Shown here one piece after another: positions 16,692-24,871 of a stretch of 53,308 nucleotides of DNA; position 1 is the stretch's first letter; every line of letters starts with the position of its first letter. Below the pieces are notes generated by a model, which saw only the letters and a program-made list of their open reading frames with translations, was not told where the DNA came from and did no database searches. This DNA is from an uncultured bacterium (GTDB lineage: Bacteria; Patescibacteriota; Patescibacteriia; Patescibacteriales; SZUA-104): contig CAJVWV010000003.1 in NCBI GenBank assembly GCA_913009695.1, forward strand, positions 1 through 53,308. The letters run 5' to 3'. The position numbers were made by a program, and so were the translations under genes.

Positions 16692-17021
16692 TTATTTTTT
16701 GTCAGTTTTTTTCTTGATGACTTTAGTATCAGCTTTAACCGTTACTTCTTTTTTTGCTCTTTTTTTTGCCTGGGCCGCTCTCTTTAATTTTTTACCCTTT
16801 CTGGTTGGAGCAATTCTCTTCTTTGCTTCCATTTTAGCCTGGAATTTTTCTACTCTTCTGGCTGTATCAACTAATTTTTGTTTACCGGTATAAAAGGGGT
16901 GGCAAGCCGAACAAAGCTCAACTTTAATTTCAGGTAAAGTTGAACCAAGAGTAAAACTATTGCCGCAAGCGCAGCTAATTTTAGCTTTTTCGTGATACTT
17001 TGGATGTATGTCTTTTTTCAT
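16692..17021 (-). CDS. rpmE: 50S ribosomal protein bL31
   Basis: bL31 of the zinc-binding type, 109 residues. [20 protein letters not shown] starts the conserved part. Cys17, Cys19 and the pair in [11 protein letters not shown] form the zinc site, and the ribosome-binding HPFYTGK follows. The C-terminal ~45 residues are a lysine- and alanine-rich extension beyond the usual 65-75 residue length. The gene leads the rpmE-prfA-prmC group. No Shine-Dalgarno precedes the ATG. Confidence 0.93.
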   Translation of the reverse strand: MKKDIHPKYHEKAKISCACGNSFTLGSTLPEIKVELCSACHPFYTGKQKLVDTARRVEKFQAKMEAKKRIAPTRKGKKLKRAAQAKKRAKKEVTVKADTKVIKKKTDKK

Positions 17022-17178
17022 ATTTTAGATGCTTGCCCCGTAACATCACGAGCTATAACGATAGGTTGTTTCGGGGAATGTGTTTTTTCATAAAAATAAA
17101 TTAAAACACAACATAAAATTGTGTTACTTAAATATGTTAACATATAATTAAAATCTTTGCAACAGTACAGGATAGGAT

Positions 17179-17228
17179 TTGACGTATTTAAATAGTATGC
17201 TATAGTATTAATACCAACTAAATTGGTA
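17179..17228 (+). promoter_or_regulatory. Promoter with inverted-repeat operator for the Fe-S operon
   Basis: TTGACG (17179-17184), a 16-nt spacer and TATAGT (17201-17206). Directly after it TACCAA (17212-17217) and TTGGTA (17223-17228) form a perfect inverted repeat with a 5-nt centre, lying over the expected transcription start. The gene downstream encodes an Rrf2-family regulator, so this is very likely its own operator. That is inference from position and symmetry. Confidence 0.65.
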
Positions 17229-17238
17229 GGATATAAAA

Positions 17239-17329
17239 TGTCATTCTGGAGCCCGAAGGGCGATAGAATCTCGTGAAAAACGTACATGCGTTTATGACGA
17301 GATTCTATCGTTTCGCTCCAGAATGACAG
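17239..17329. repeat. Palindromic interspersed repeat (TGTCATTCTGGAG type)
   Basis: TGTCATTCTGGAGC at the left and GCTCCAGAATGACA at the right are complementary, as are the inner GATAGAATCTCGT and ACGAGATTCTATC. The whole 91 bp could fold into one long hairpin in the leader of the Rrf2 gene. It ends 6 nt before the start codon. Confidence 0.75.
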
Positions 17330-17335
17330 TGTTTT

Positions 17336-17737
17336 ATGAAATTTTCAACAAAATCAACATACGGCCTTAGGGCTATGATAAATTTGGCTCGGAATTTTAA
17401 AGGGAAGAGTGTTTCTTTGGCTAATATTGCGAAAGATGAAGATATTTCACAAGGATATTTGGAAAAGCTGTTTTCAAGCTTGAAAAAGGCAAAATTAGTA
17501 AAATCGGTAAAAGGAGCATCCGGCGGATATAAATTATCCAATGATCCTAAAAATATTAATGTTTTAGATATTATAAACGCTTTAGAAGGGGAAAACCCAC
17601 CTTTTTATTGCGTTGATAATGATAATAAGGTCTATTGCAGCGCCAGTTGTGAATGCGCGGTATCATCGGTACTTTCTAAAGTGCAGAATGCCGTAAATTC
17701 AACTCTTAAGAATATTAAATTAAGTGATTTAATATAA
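17336..17737 (+). CDS. Rrf2-family transcriptional regulator (IscR-like)
   Basis: A winged-helix regulator of 133 residues. The helix-turn-helix covers about 1-65 (STKSTYGLRAMINLA, then SQGYLEKLFSSLKKAKLVKS and GASGGYKL). Cys92, Cys101, Cys105 and Cys107 cluster where IscR carries its cluster ligands, so it probably senses Fe-S status. It heads an operon with an IscU-type scaffold, an Nfu protein and a cysteine desulfurase, the classic setting of IscR or related Rrf2 repressors. The operator-like repeat at 17212-17228 supports autoregulation. ATG 17336 follows a long palindromic repeat and has no Shine-Dalgarno. Confidence 0.87.
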   Translation: MKFSTKSTYGLRAMINLARNFKGKSVSLANIAKDEDISQGYLEKLFSSLKKAKLVKSVKGASGGYKLSNDPKNINVLDIINALEGENPPFYCVDNDNKVYCSASCECAVSSVLSKVQNAVNSTLKNIKLSDLI

Positions 17738-17796
17738 ACTTCCCACAACACCTCCTAGTAAGAAGGGGAGCATGCTATGGTGTATTATTAATTTTT

Positions 17797-18531
17797 ATGA
17801 AGTTTATTGTAACTATTATTTTATTATTTTTTTTAAGCCTGCCTGTTTTTGCTAATGGACAAGCTGATGCAGACATGGATGGCGTGCCGGATAGCGATGA
17901 AATTAATGTTTATTTTACAGACCCTCAAAATCCGGATACTGACGGCGACGGATATAGTGATTGGGAAGAATTAAATAATGGTTATTCCCCACACAATATA
18001 AAGGCTGTAAAATTAGAAGATAATGATTATGATAATGATGGACTATCTGACAGAATGGAGCTTAATTTTAAAACTAACTTAACAAACCCCGATACTGACG
18101 GCGACGGATATAAAGATGGAGAAGAAATTAATAATGGATATGACCCATTAAATAATAACAGTGCTAAACTTAATAAACATATTGAAGTTAACACTGAAAA
18201 TCAAGAATTATATTATTTTTTAGGAGGAGTAAAAATGGGAACTTTTATTATTTCAAGCGGCATCAACAATTCAACTCCGAAAGAAAATTATTTAATAACC
18301 AACAAACACCCCAGGGCGTGGTCACCTTATGGACTTTGGATGCCTTATTGGCTGGGATTAGGAAACGGAAAAATAGGAATTCATGAGCTTCCAGTCTGGC
18401 CGAACGGGTATAGAGAGGGCGAGGATCATTTAGGAACGCCTGTCTCACACGGCTGTATACGATTAGGAATAAATTCAGCGGAATTTATATATAATTGGGC
18501 GGAGGTTGGAACGCCAGTTAATATATATTAG
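17797..18531 (+). CDS. L,D-transpeptidase with thrombospondin type-3 calcium repeats
   Basis: An exported protein of 244 residues. A signal peptide (about 1-19) is followed by two Asp-rich TSP3-type units (DADMDGVPDSDEI to DTDGDGYSDWEEL near 25-62, and DYDNDGLSDRMEL to DTDGDGYKDGEEI near 74-110), which should bind calcium. A YkuD L,D-transpeptidase domain (about 127-244) comes next. Its active site is SHGCIRLG, with His218 and Cys220. It should form 3-3 peptidoglycan cross-links or attach proteins outside the membrane. The reason it sits between the Rrf2 regulator and the Fe-S scaffold is unclear; 3 nt separate its stop from the TTG that opens the next frame. Confidence 0.88.
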   Translation: MKFIVTIILLFFLSLPVFANGQADADMDGVPDSDEINVYFTDPQNPDTDGDGYSDWEELNNGYSPHNIKAVKLEDNDYDNDGLSDRMELNFKTNLTNPDTDGDGYKDGEEINNGYDPLNNNSAKLNKHIEVNTENQELYYFLGGVKMGTFIISSGINNSTPKENYLITNKHPRAWSPYGLWMPYWLGLGNGKIGIHELPVWPNGYREGEDHLGTPVSHGCIRLGINSAEFIYNWAEVGTPVNIY

Positions 18532-18549
18532 AAATTGAAAATTAAATCT

Positions 18550-18912
18550 ATGCAATATTCTAAACAAGTATTAAAACATTTTAAAAACCCTCATAATCAG
18601 GGTAATATTAAAAATGCCGACGCAATAGGGCAGGCAGGCAACCTTAAGTGTGGAGACGTTATGAAAATATATTTAAAGATTAAAGATAATAAAATTAAAG
18701 ATATTAAATTTGAAACTCTTGGTTGTGCCGCCGCCATAGCCGTATCATCCGCTACTACTGACATGATAAAAGGAAAAACAATAGATGAAGCTAAAAAATT
18801 GACAAAAGAAAAAATTATAAAAAAACTAGGTGGCTTACCACCAGTAAAAGTTCATTGCTCTATGCTTGCCTTAGAGGCGTTGCATGAGGCGATTAAGAAG
18901 TATAAAAGTTAA
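18550..18912 (+). CDS. iscU: IscU/NifU-type Fe-S cluster scaffold
   Basis: The scaffold on which [2Fe-2S] or [4Fe-4S] clusters are built from sulfur supplied by the cysteine desulfurase two genes downstream. The three conserved cysteines are present in LKCGDVM, TLGCAAAIAVSS and VHCSMLALEAL, the first with its neighbouring Asp; LPPVKVHCS is the typical IscU form. ATG 18550 gives 120 residues beginning MQYSKQVLKHFKNPHNQG, the normal N-terminus; a TTG 15 nt upstream is possible. The GC-rich word GGCAGGCAGG inside it (segment GQAGN) resembles a local repeat family but does not disturb the fold. Confidence 0.92.
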   Translation: MQYSKQVLKHFKNPHNQGNIKNADAIGQAGNLKCGDVMKIYLKIKDNKIKDIKFETLGCAAAIAVSSATTDMIKGKTIDEAKKLTKEKIIKKLGGLPPVKVHCSMLALEALHEAIKKYKS

Positions 18913-18924
18913 ATAAGAAATTAT

Positions 18925-18990
18925 CAGTTTAAATCTGTTTTAATCAATGCAAAATTAAGCATTGATTTAGACTAATTAAGACAGATAAAA
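18925..18990. repeat. AATCTGTTTTAATCAATGC inverted repeat
   Basis: ATCAATGC and GCATTGAT flank a short AT spacer, with ATCTG and CAGAT further out. A copy of one arm ends directly at the murG start codon (36021-36041). Confidence 0.5.
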
Positions 18991-18994
18991 AAAT

Positions 18995-19219
18995 ATGCAA
19001 AAAAAAATAGTAAAAGCATTAGATAAAATCAGGCCTACGCTACAAGCGGATGGAGGCGACGTCAAATTCAACGAATTTAACGAAAAAACAGGCATTGTTA
19101 AGGTTAAATTAGTGGGAATGTGCGCTCATTGCCCAATGTCGCAAATAACGCTAAAACAGGGAATTGAGGAAGAAATTAAAAAAGAGGTCCCAAAAGTTAA
19201 AGAAGTGATTGCTGTGTAA
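18995..19219 (+). CDS. Nfu-type Fe-S protein (NifU C-terminal domain)
   Basis: A single NifU C-terminal domain of 74 residues that can carry or deliver an Fe-S cluster. The fold signature is ALDKIRPTLQADGGDVKF. The CxxC motif is in GMCAHCPMSQITLKQGIE. It lies between iscU and the cysteine desulfurase in one operon, 14 nt ahead of the latter. No N-terminal domain is fused, so it is a stand-alone Nfu. An interspersed inverted repeat fills the gap to iscU. Confidence 0.9.
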   Translation: MQKKIVKALDKIRPTLQADGGDVKFNEFNEKTGIVKVKLVGMCAHCPMSQITLKQGIEEEIKKEVPKVKEVIAV

Positions 19220-19233
19220 ATATAATAATTTTT

Positions 19234-20535
19234 ATGAACAAAATATATCTAGATTACAGCGCTACAACGCCAATGGATAAAAGAGTGGCACAAGCCATGC
19301 TTCCTTATTTTTGTGATAAATTCGGTAATGCTTCATCAATTCATAATTTTGGGCAGACGGCCATGGCCGGCGTTGATAAAGCGCGGGAACAAGCCGCTAA
19401 ATTTTTAAATTGCGAGCCGGATGAAATTGTGTTCACTTCCGGCGCGACCGAATCAAACAATTTAGCTATCACTGGTGTTATTAAAGCCCTCCTACGCCAA
19501 GACTTCGGAGGGCAGGCCTCAAAACAACAAAGGATTAAAAATCCGCACATTATAACATCTTCTATTGAACATCCCGCCATTCTAGAGCCATGTAAAAAAC
19601 TAGAAAAAGAAGGAGTTGAAGTTACATATTTGCCAGTAAAATCTAACGGAGTTGTTGATATTGAAAAATTTAAAAAAGCAATAAAGAAAAATACGGCTCT
19701 AGTTTCCGTAATGCATGTCAATAATGAAGTTGGAAGTATTCAACCAATTCGAGAGATTGGAAAAACTATTAAAAAAATAAATGAAAAAAAATTAAAAGAT
19801 TGGAAAAAATTAAATCCGAAAGAAAGAGGGGAGAAGCCACAACCAATTTATTTTCATACTGACGCGACTCAATCGGTTAATTATTTAAATTGCGATGTGC
19901 GTTGGAATTACGTAGATATGCTTAGTATGTCCGGACATAAAATTCAAGGACCAAAGGGAGTAGGCGTTCTATACGTAAAAACAGACGTGCCGATTGAGCC
20001 ACTGCAATTAGGCGGACATCAAGAGAATGGAGTAAGAAGCGGGACATATAACGTTCCGGCTATTGTTGGCATAGGAAAAGCGATAGAATTGATAGAAAAT
20101 AGGAAAGCAAAAAAACAAGGAAAAAAGAAAGCGGGCGCGGCCAAATCGGTTGAAGCGAATAACTTAAAAATCGCGAAATTGCGCAATATGCTTGTTGACG
20201 GCATTATAAAAAATATTCCGAATGTGGTTTTAAATACTGATAGAAAAAATGCTGTCCCGTCACACGCTAATTTTTCTTTTTTAGGCGTAGAAGGGGAGTC
20301 TATTTTAATTTCTCTTGATCTTGAGGGCGTTGCAGTATCAACAGGATCAGCTTGCGCGTCAGGAAAACTTGAAGCATCCCATGTACTCTTGGCAATGGGC
20401 ATAAAGCAGGAAATAGCGCACAGCTCCATAAGATTTAGTCTAGGAAAATATACGACTGAAGCTGAGATAAAAAAAGTAATAAAAATTTTACCGCCTATTA
20501 TTAAAAAATTACGCAGGATGTCACCCGAGCTTTAA
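19234..20535 (+). CDS. iscS: Cysteine desulfurase (IscS/NifS)
   Basis: A PLP enzyme of 433 residues that removes sulfur from cysteine for Fe-S assembly. IYLDYSATTPMDKRV opens it. The PLP lysine is K236 in SGHKIQGPKG and the catalytic cysteine is C374 in STGSACASGK. It is longer than the usual ~390-400 residues because of insertions. One (residues ~85-99, ALLRQDFGGQAS) is an in-frame palindromic repeat (19486-19515). Two others (around 180-200 and 285-310) are Lys-rich and may also be repeat-derived. All catalytic parts remain intact. It ends the Fe-S operon at a bidirectional terminator. Confidence 0.93.
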   Translation: MNKIYLDYSATTPMDKRVAQAMLPYFCDKFGNASSIHNFGQTAMAGVDKAREQAAKFLNCEPDEIVFTSGATESNNLAITGVIKALLRQDFGGQASKQQRIKNPHIITSSIEHPAILEPCKKLEKEGVEVTYLPVKSNGVVDIEKFKKAIKKNTALVSVMHVNNEVGSIQPIREIGKTIKKINEKKLKDWKKLNPKERGEKPQPIYFHTDATQSVNYLNCDVRWNYVDMLSMSGHKIQGPKGVGVLYVKTDVPIEPLQLGGHQENGVRSGTYNVPAIVGIGKAIELIENRKAKKQGKKKAGAAKSVEANNLKIAKLRNMLVDGIIKNIPNVVLNTDRKNAVPSHANFSFLGVEGESILISLDLEGVAVSTGSACASGKLEASHVLLAMGIKQEIAHSSIRFSLGKYTTEAEIKKVIKILPPIIKKLRRMSPEL

Positions 20536-20562
20536 GCAGACACTAATTAAACGAAAAATAAC

Positions 20563-20592
20563 AAAAAACACGAATATTAATTCGTGTTTTTA
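20563..20592. terminator. Bidirectional terminator between the Fe-S and pilus operons
   Basis: AAAAAACACGAAT pairs with ATTCGTGTTTTT around a 4-nt loop. The hairpin carries a T run on either strand and lies between two convergent operons. Confidence 0.75.
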
Positions 20593-20868
20593 TTAGTCAA
20601 AAGGATTTTTAATTTCTCCCAATTTACGAGATTCAGTTTTATTTTTTATTTTTTCTAGTATTTTATTAAACTTATTCATATTAACCACATCCGACGCGAC
20701 TTTTCCCTGTAAAATTAATATTTCCTCAGATTGAGTTATGGTCTGGTAAAAGTTTCTATATAAAAATAAAGATACTATAGTCAACAGGACAACAACGCTG
20801 ACCGCAGTTAAAATATGAAAATATAGATTTATTTTTTCGGTATTTAATTTTAATTTTAATTTTTCCAT
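20593..20868 (-). CDS. Small bitopic protein at the end of the pilus operon
   Basis: A protein of 91 residues with one membrane helix (about 19-38), a helical outer part and a C-terminus ending KNPFD. It lies 13 nt downstream of pilO, in the place where PilP is found in other type IV pilus loci, but it is much shorter and lacks a lipoprotein signal. I do not assign it to PilP. Membership of the pilus inner-membrane alignment complex is a reasonable inference from position. Confidence 0.65.
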   Translation of the reverse strand: MEKLKLKLNTEKINLYFHILTAVSVVVLLTIVSLFLYRNFYQTITQSEEILILQGKVASDVVNMNKFNKILEKIKNKTESRKLGEIKNPFD

Positions 20869-20881
20869 ATTTTATTTTAAT

Positions 20882-21463
20882 TTATTCCCAATATGTATCA
20901 GCAAAAATTAGCATGCTTATGGGCCTTTCCGGAGTTTGCCCTTCATGGCTAATGGGGCGGGAATAGCCGGCTTTTAATTCTAAAGAATTTATATTTATAT
21001 AATAATTCATGGCTTCCAAATTTATTAAATAATTCAATTGCTTGATAAAATTACCGTTAGTGATAATTTGCAGCGGCGTTTTTTTATAGCCATCTTTGGC
21101 GGTGTTTTTGGGGGCGGCTAAATTTATTTTTTGTTCAACACCCTGGCTACTTGCCACTTCTTCCAACTCGGTAATAAATTCCAATACCTTGTCTTTACCA
21201 ATTAAAATTCGGTTTAATTTAAGCAATTGGGGTTCAATTACTTCTAAATCTTTAGTTAGTTTGTTTATGCTTTGGCCTTTTTTATATTTAATTTCTAAAT
21301 CAATTCTTTGCGCTTCTATTTCATTTTTAATATTTTTAATGTCTTTAACAGTAGGAACAATAACTAAAAGAATTAAACCACCGATAGCCAAAGGAAACAA
21401 AACGGAAATAATAATTATTTTTTTCTTTAAACTGATTTTTTTTGAAATATTATTAAAATTCAT
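20882..21463 (-). CDS. pilO: Type IV pilus alignment protein PilO
   Basis: A protein of 193 residues with a short cytoplasmic N-terminus, one membrane helix (about 16-35), a coiled coil (about 38-75) and a compact ferredoxin-like outer domain. This is the PilO plan, which pairs with PilN and links the cytoplasmic motor platform to the pilus. Sequence conservation is weak in this family, so order counts: pilM-pilN-pilO is the standard order. It ends 13 nt before the small bitopic gene. Confidence 0.78.
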   Translation of the reverse strand: MNFNNISKKISLKKKIIIISVLFPLAIGGLILLVIVPTVKDIKNIKNEIEAQRIDLEIKYKKGQSINKLTKDLEVIEPQLLKLNRILIGKDKVLEFITELEEVASSQGVEQKINLAAPKNTAKDGYKKTPLQIITNGNFIKQLNYLINLEAMNYYININSLELKAGYSRPISHEGQTPERPISMLIFADTYWE

Positions 21464-21511
21464 ACGACGGCTTATCTATAAATATCTACGAATTATAAAT
21501 CTGTTACGAAT

Positions 21512-22063
21512 TTATTCGTAATTCGTAGGAGTGATATTTTTTAAATTTAATTTCATGCTTAACTCAAAATTTATATTTTCTTTTTGAAGAATATTCTCAA
21601 TTGGCGATTTAATATCCGTGAATATATTTGAATCTTTTAATTTTTGCTTTAATTCAAGCAGGCTGTCCCGCGTATCAGCATGCCCCTTTATTTTTAAAGC
21701 TTGACTTTCTTTTTCTATTTTTATATACGAAAAAGAAATTTCATTTGATGGCATCTGGGCCAACATTTCCAATAAATACGACCATGCGATATATTCATTT
21801 TGAATATTAGTAACTGTATCAATTTGTGAATTAATTTTTCTTACTTTGTCAATATTCCCTCGACTGGAACTTGTTACTAAAGTAGTTTGCGCCACAACGT
21901 CATTAAAATTATTCTGTAGTATTATTTTAGCCACCAATAAAATAATCGTAATAATTATTGCTATAATAATTAAAACATAATTCATTTTCTTCAACAGCGA
22001 ATAAACATGCCTTGATTTAATTTCTTGTTTAAGCTCTTGCGAGACAAGATTTAAAGTTAACAT
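21512..22063 (-). CDS. pilN: Type IV pilus protein PilN
   Basis: A protein of 183 residues. The N-terminal LTLNLVSQELK resembles the PilN peptide (usually INLLP-like) that docks onto PilM. One membrane helix (about 30-50), a coiled-coil stretch and a ferredoxin-like outer domain follow. The stop codon of pilM is 6 nt upstream, the tight coupling usual for this pair. It forms the inner-membrane complex with PilM and PilO. Confidence 0.82.
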   Translation of the reverse strand: MLTLNLVSQELKQEIKSRHVYSLLKKMNYVLIIIAIIITIILLVAKIILQNNFNDVVAQTTLVTSSSRGNIDKVRKINSQIDTVTNIQNEYIAWSYLLEMLAQMPSNEISFSYIKIEKESQALKIKGHADTRDSLLELKQKLKDSNIFTDIKSPIENILQKENINFELSMKLNLKNITPTNYE

Positions 22064-22069
22064 ATTGTG

Positions 22070-23221
22070 TTATAGTTTATCAATAAATATTTCCCTTAGC
22101 GCCAGACCAATAGCCGTAGCGTATGTTATGCTAGTGTCTTGTGTTATTTTGCTTGATTTGGATTTGTTTTTTATTTTAGCTGAAAAATTGGTATTTAAAC
22201 TATGAGTTTCGGAAAAAATTTTTAATATTTCCCGTCTGTCTTCATTTAAATTAATTAAAGCGTCTCCCGGCTCTACTTTAATGGAAACATATTCGCTTAT
22301 TATTTTATCAAGATTTTTAATATTCGCGCCTCCGCCACAAAGTAATATTTTATCAATCTGACCATAATCGGGAAAATGATGATTGTAAAACATAATGGAA
22401 TCGTTAATTTTCGCGACCAATTCTTTAATCATCCCGTATAGCGTATCTTTAATTATTCCTTGAGCCTTACTTTCGTCAAGACCGCATATAATCTTGGCTT
22501 TCTCGGCCTGTTTTATATCAATTTTTAAGGTTTCAGCAATTTTTTTCGTTATTTTATTTCCTGATATCGGCACACTAAAAGAAAAAAGGATTGTATTTTT
22601 TGAATAGACAGTCATATTGGAACGCTTCGCGCCAATATCAATAATGCCATAATTCTTATTTTTATCTCCCTTGAATTTATAATGTTCTTCCTTAAGCAAG
22701 CTGCGACAAAGCGAAATAGGTTCTATTTCTAGGGCCACTATTGATAATTTCGCCTGATCTAGTAAATCAGTATATTGATTAACGATATCTTTCGGAGCGG
22801 CGCCAATTAAAATAAGCTGCTTATTCGGAAAATCTTTTATTAACTGCCAATCAAAATATATTTTATCAATTGCCATAGGGACATGTTTTTCAATCTCATC
22901 TCTAATTGTCTTAAAAGTACTTTCTTGGGTTTTTTTTACTTCAATTAATTTTATAAAAGTTCTGGATTCAGGCAGGCAGGCAACCACTTCTCTTGTTGTC
23001 ACTTTTCCGTATTTTGGCTTATCAATCAATGCGTTAATAGCTTTGATTATTTTTTCTTTATTTTTAATCTCTCCATTTTCAAAAAGACCCTCTGGCAAAT
23101 TTACCTTGTTTAGAGCCTGTATTGCGATTTTATCCCCCTGCTTTTTGAGCTGGACAAGCTTAAGGGATAAATTTGATATATCCAGACCGATGGGATAGTT
23201 TAATTTGTTGCTGAAAAACAT
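22070..23221 (-). CDS. pilM: Type IV pilus assembly ATPase-fold protein PilM
   Basis: A cytoplasmic, actin-like protein (383 residues) that binds the N-terminus of PilN. YPIGLDISNLSLKLVQL is the phosphate-1 region. VACLPESRTFIKLIEV, DIGAKRSNMTVYS and the LLCGGGANIKNLDK loop near 285-300 are typical. It is the first of the pilM-N-O block, downstream of the prepilin genes. The word GGCAGGCAGG inside it (segment ACLPES) matches a local GC-rich repeat but lies in a conserved position. Confidence 0.9.
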   Translation of the reverse strand: MFFSNKLNYPIGLDISNLSLKLVQLKKQGDKIAIQALNKVNLPEGLFENGEIKNKEKIIKAINALIDKPKYGKVTTREVVACLPESRTFIKLIEVKKTQESTFKTIRDEIEKHVPMAIDKIYFDWQLIKDFPNKQLILIGAAPKDIVNQYTDLLDQAKLSIVALEIEPISLCRSLLKEEHYKFKGDKNKNYGIIDIGAKRSNMTVYSKNTILFSFSVPISGNKITKKIAETLKIDIKQAEKAKIICGLDESKAQGIIKDTLYGMIKELVAKINDSIMFYNHHFPDYGQIDKILLCGGGANIKNLDKIISEYVSIKVEPGDALINLNEDRREILKIFSETHSLNTNFSAKIKNKSKSSKITQDTSITYATAIGLALREIFIDKL

Positions 23222-23237
23222 ATATAAAAATTCTAAA

Positions 23238-23372
23238 TAAAATCAAAATGACAAAATCCTAATGTCAAAGCAATGTCAAATGACTTAATATCAAAATTTA
23301 AACATTTGGATTTTGGATTTCCTGCCTGCCGGCAGGCAGGGATTTGACATTTGAGCTTTGACATTTATCATT
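23238..23372. repeat. Long interspersed inverted repeat with GC-rich palindrome
   Basis: CAAAATGACAAAAT...CAATGTCAAATGAC is answered by ATTTGACATTTGAGC, related to the repeat before rodA (6335-6450). At its centre lies CCTGCCTGCCGGCAGGCAGG (23321-23340), a family also at 5298, 35797 and 37882. It fills the gap between the PilX-like gene and pilM. Confidence 0.7.
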
Positions 23373-23406
23373 TACATTATAACATAACCATATTAATTTT
23401 TACATC

Positions 23407-24858
23407 CTATTTTTCTTTCCAAGAGATAAAGGTATATTCTCCTGTTGTTGGAAAATGAGGCGGGGGAATAAAAGTTAAATTATTATCATAATTCAAATTT
23501 CTGTATTGATAGCCCGTGCCGTCCACGTAAGCAAAGCCATAGCGATTATGAGTCGCCAACGAACCGTTTATTGTAATTGTATTTCTAATATAGCTTGTTC
23601 CACAGAAATCATAATAATGATTTCTGCTGATTCTTCCTTCCTTGGCTATTAAAGCGGCGTCAATTTGTAAATCATCTTCGCTATAAAAGCCGACTGTAAT
23701 ATCTCTTTGGGCTATTAGTCCAATAGCGTCCGTACCGTCATAATTAGTATAAGTTAAATCATTATTTATTATTATGTCAGTCGTATCACCGGTAATAGGT
23801 TCGGCAAAAGCTAAAATGGTTAATCTGTTGCCGTCTATTTGCCCGTCAACCCAAACTTTATCTTTAACAAAAACAACGCCGTTCGCCGGAGTGCTTGAAC
23901 CGATATCATACACGGTTTCTGAGGCAATACCCTCTGTCTCTTCACTATACCACCATGAGGTACACGGAGAAGTTACGGCGGTGACTGTTCTAATGTCAAT
24001 GGTGTCATCAGTATTTAAGGTTATATGGTATCCTTCGGCGCCCGAACTTGGTAAAACCATGCCCGAGGTTGTCGCCTTATCCAAAACATCATTTAAATAA
24101 TTATCAAGCATATTAAAACTTACAACCGGCTCGGCAAAAGAACGGCCAACCATAAAAACATCAGCTCTGTCAGGCACATTTTGCGGCGGGCAGTTGGCGT
24201 CCGGAGAGGGGTCGGTAGGCGAAACATGGGTATGAACCGCGAATTCATCCGATCCGGTATGATCCGGATCGTCGTAAACGCAAATAGACGATGAAACTAC
24301 ATTATGAGCCACGCCGTCAAAACGGATTCCCGTATTGGAATGAATCTGACCCCAGACTTCCGTTCCTTCGCCAAAACGAACATCAGCGTCGCTAAGAGTT
24401 GAGTAAGTTGACCAAGAAGGTATGCCGCATCTTACTTCAATTTCTCTTTTTACATTAGGATATTTATCGGTCCAACCAACTGATTTAATATTTACAATAG
24501 TTGAACCATTAATAGCCGGCGGCGTTATATATAGTTCGTATCTACCGGTTACTTCTCCGTTGGCATCAGTATATTCATAGGGTCCATATGGTCCGTAATC
24601 GGGGGCGCCGATACATGTTTCTTTATTACAATAGTCTTCGTTGTCGTGATATAGAACCCAGCGATAGTAATTTACGCCCGCTTCCGCGACATGAATCGCC
24701 TGGGCGCGGGCAACTTTGCTTATATTAAGCTTTCTTTGCATTGTCGCCAGCCCAACCGCGCCTAACGTAATTGCTAAAAATAGCCCTGTGGCCGTTAAAG
24801 CAAGAACAAGCATCGCGCCTTTCTGATTAGTGGTCAAGTTGTTAGTTGATTTTAACAT
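23407..24858 (-). CDS. PilX-like minor pilin with long extracellular domain
   Basis: A protein of 483 residues. Its N-terminus (QKGAMLVLALTATGLFLAI, then RAQAIHVAEAGVNYYRW) has the PilX pattern: Gly14 before a hydrophobic helix, no Glu at mature position 5, and an AEAG motif. The remaining ~400 residues are beta-rich and polar with several Cys (for example C77, C82, C154), suggesting a surface-exposed domain rather than a fibre subunit. The GSLATHNRYGFAYVDGTG stretch near the end recalls similar PilX-type proteins of Gram-positive pili. The gene lies 13 nt after the preceding prepilin gene, in the pilus operon. Confidence 0.75.
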   Translation of the reverse strand: MLKSTNNLTTNQKGAMLVLALTATGLFLAITLGAVGLATMQRKLNISKVARAQAIHVAEAGVNYYRWVLYHDNEDYCNKETCIGAPDYGPYGPYEYTDANGEVTGRYELYITPPAINGSTIVNIKSVGWTDKYPNVKREIEVRCGIPSWSTYSTLSDADVRFGEGTEVWGQIHSNTGIRFDGVAHNVVSSSICVYDDPDHTGSDEFAVHTHVSPTDPSPDANCPPQNVPDRADVFMVGRSFAEPVVSFNMLDNYLNDVLDKATTSGMVLPSSGAEGYHITLNTDDTIDIRTVTAVTSPCTSWWYSEETEGIASETVYDIGSSTPANGVVFVKDKVWVDGQIDGNRLTILAFAEPITGDTTDIIINNDLTYTNYDGTDAIGLIAQRDITVGFYSEDDLQIDAALIAKEGRISRNHYYDFCGTSYIRNTITINGSLATHNRYGFAYVDGTGYQYRNLNYDNNLTFIPPPHFPTTGEYTFISWKEK

Positions 24859-24871
24859 AAGTAATAAATTT

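Noticed and set aside
17018-17287. 89-residue minus-strand frame upstream of rpmE
   Set aside because: It runs through the Fe-S promoter, operator and a palindromic repeat, has no family resemblance and no start signal.
20593-20868. PilP assignment
   Set aside because: The position fits, but the protein is only 91 residues, has no lipobox and no recognisable PilP domain.
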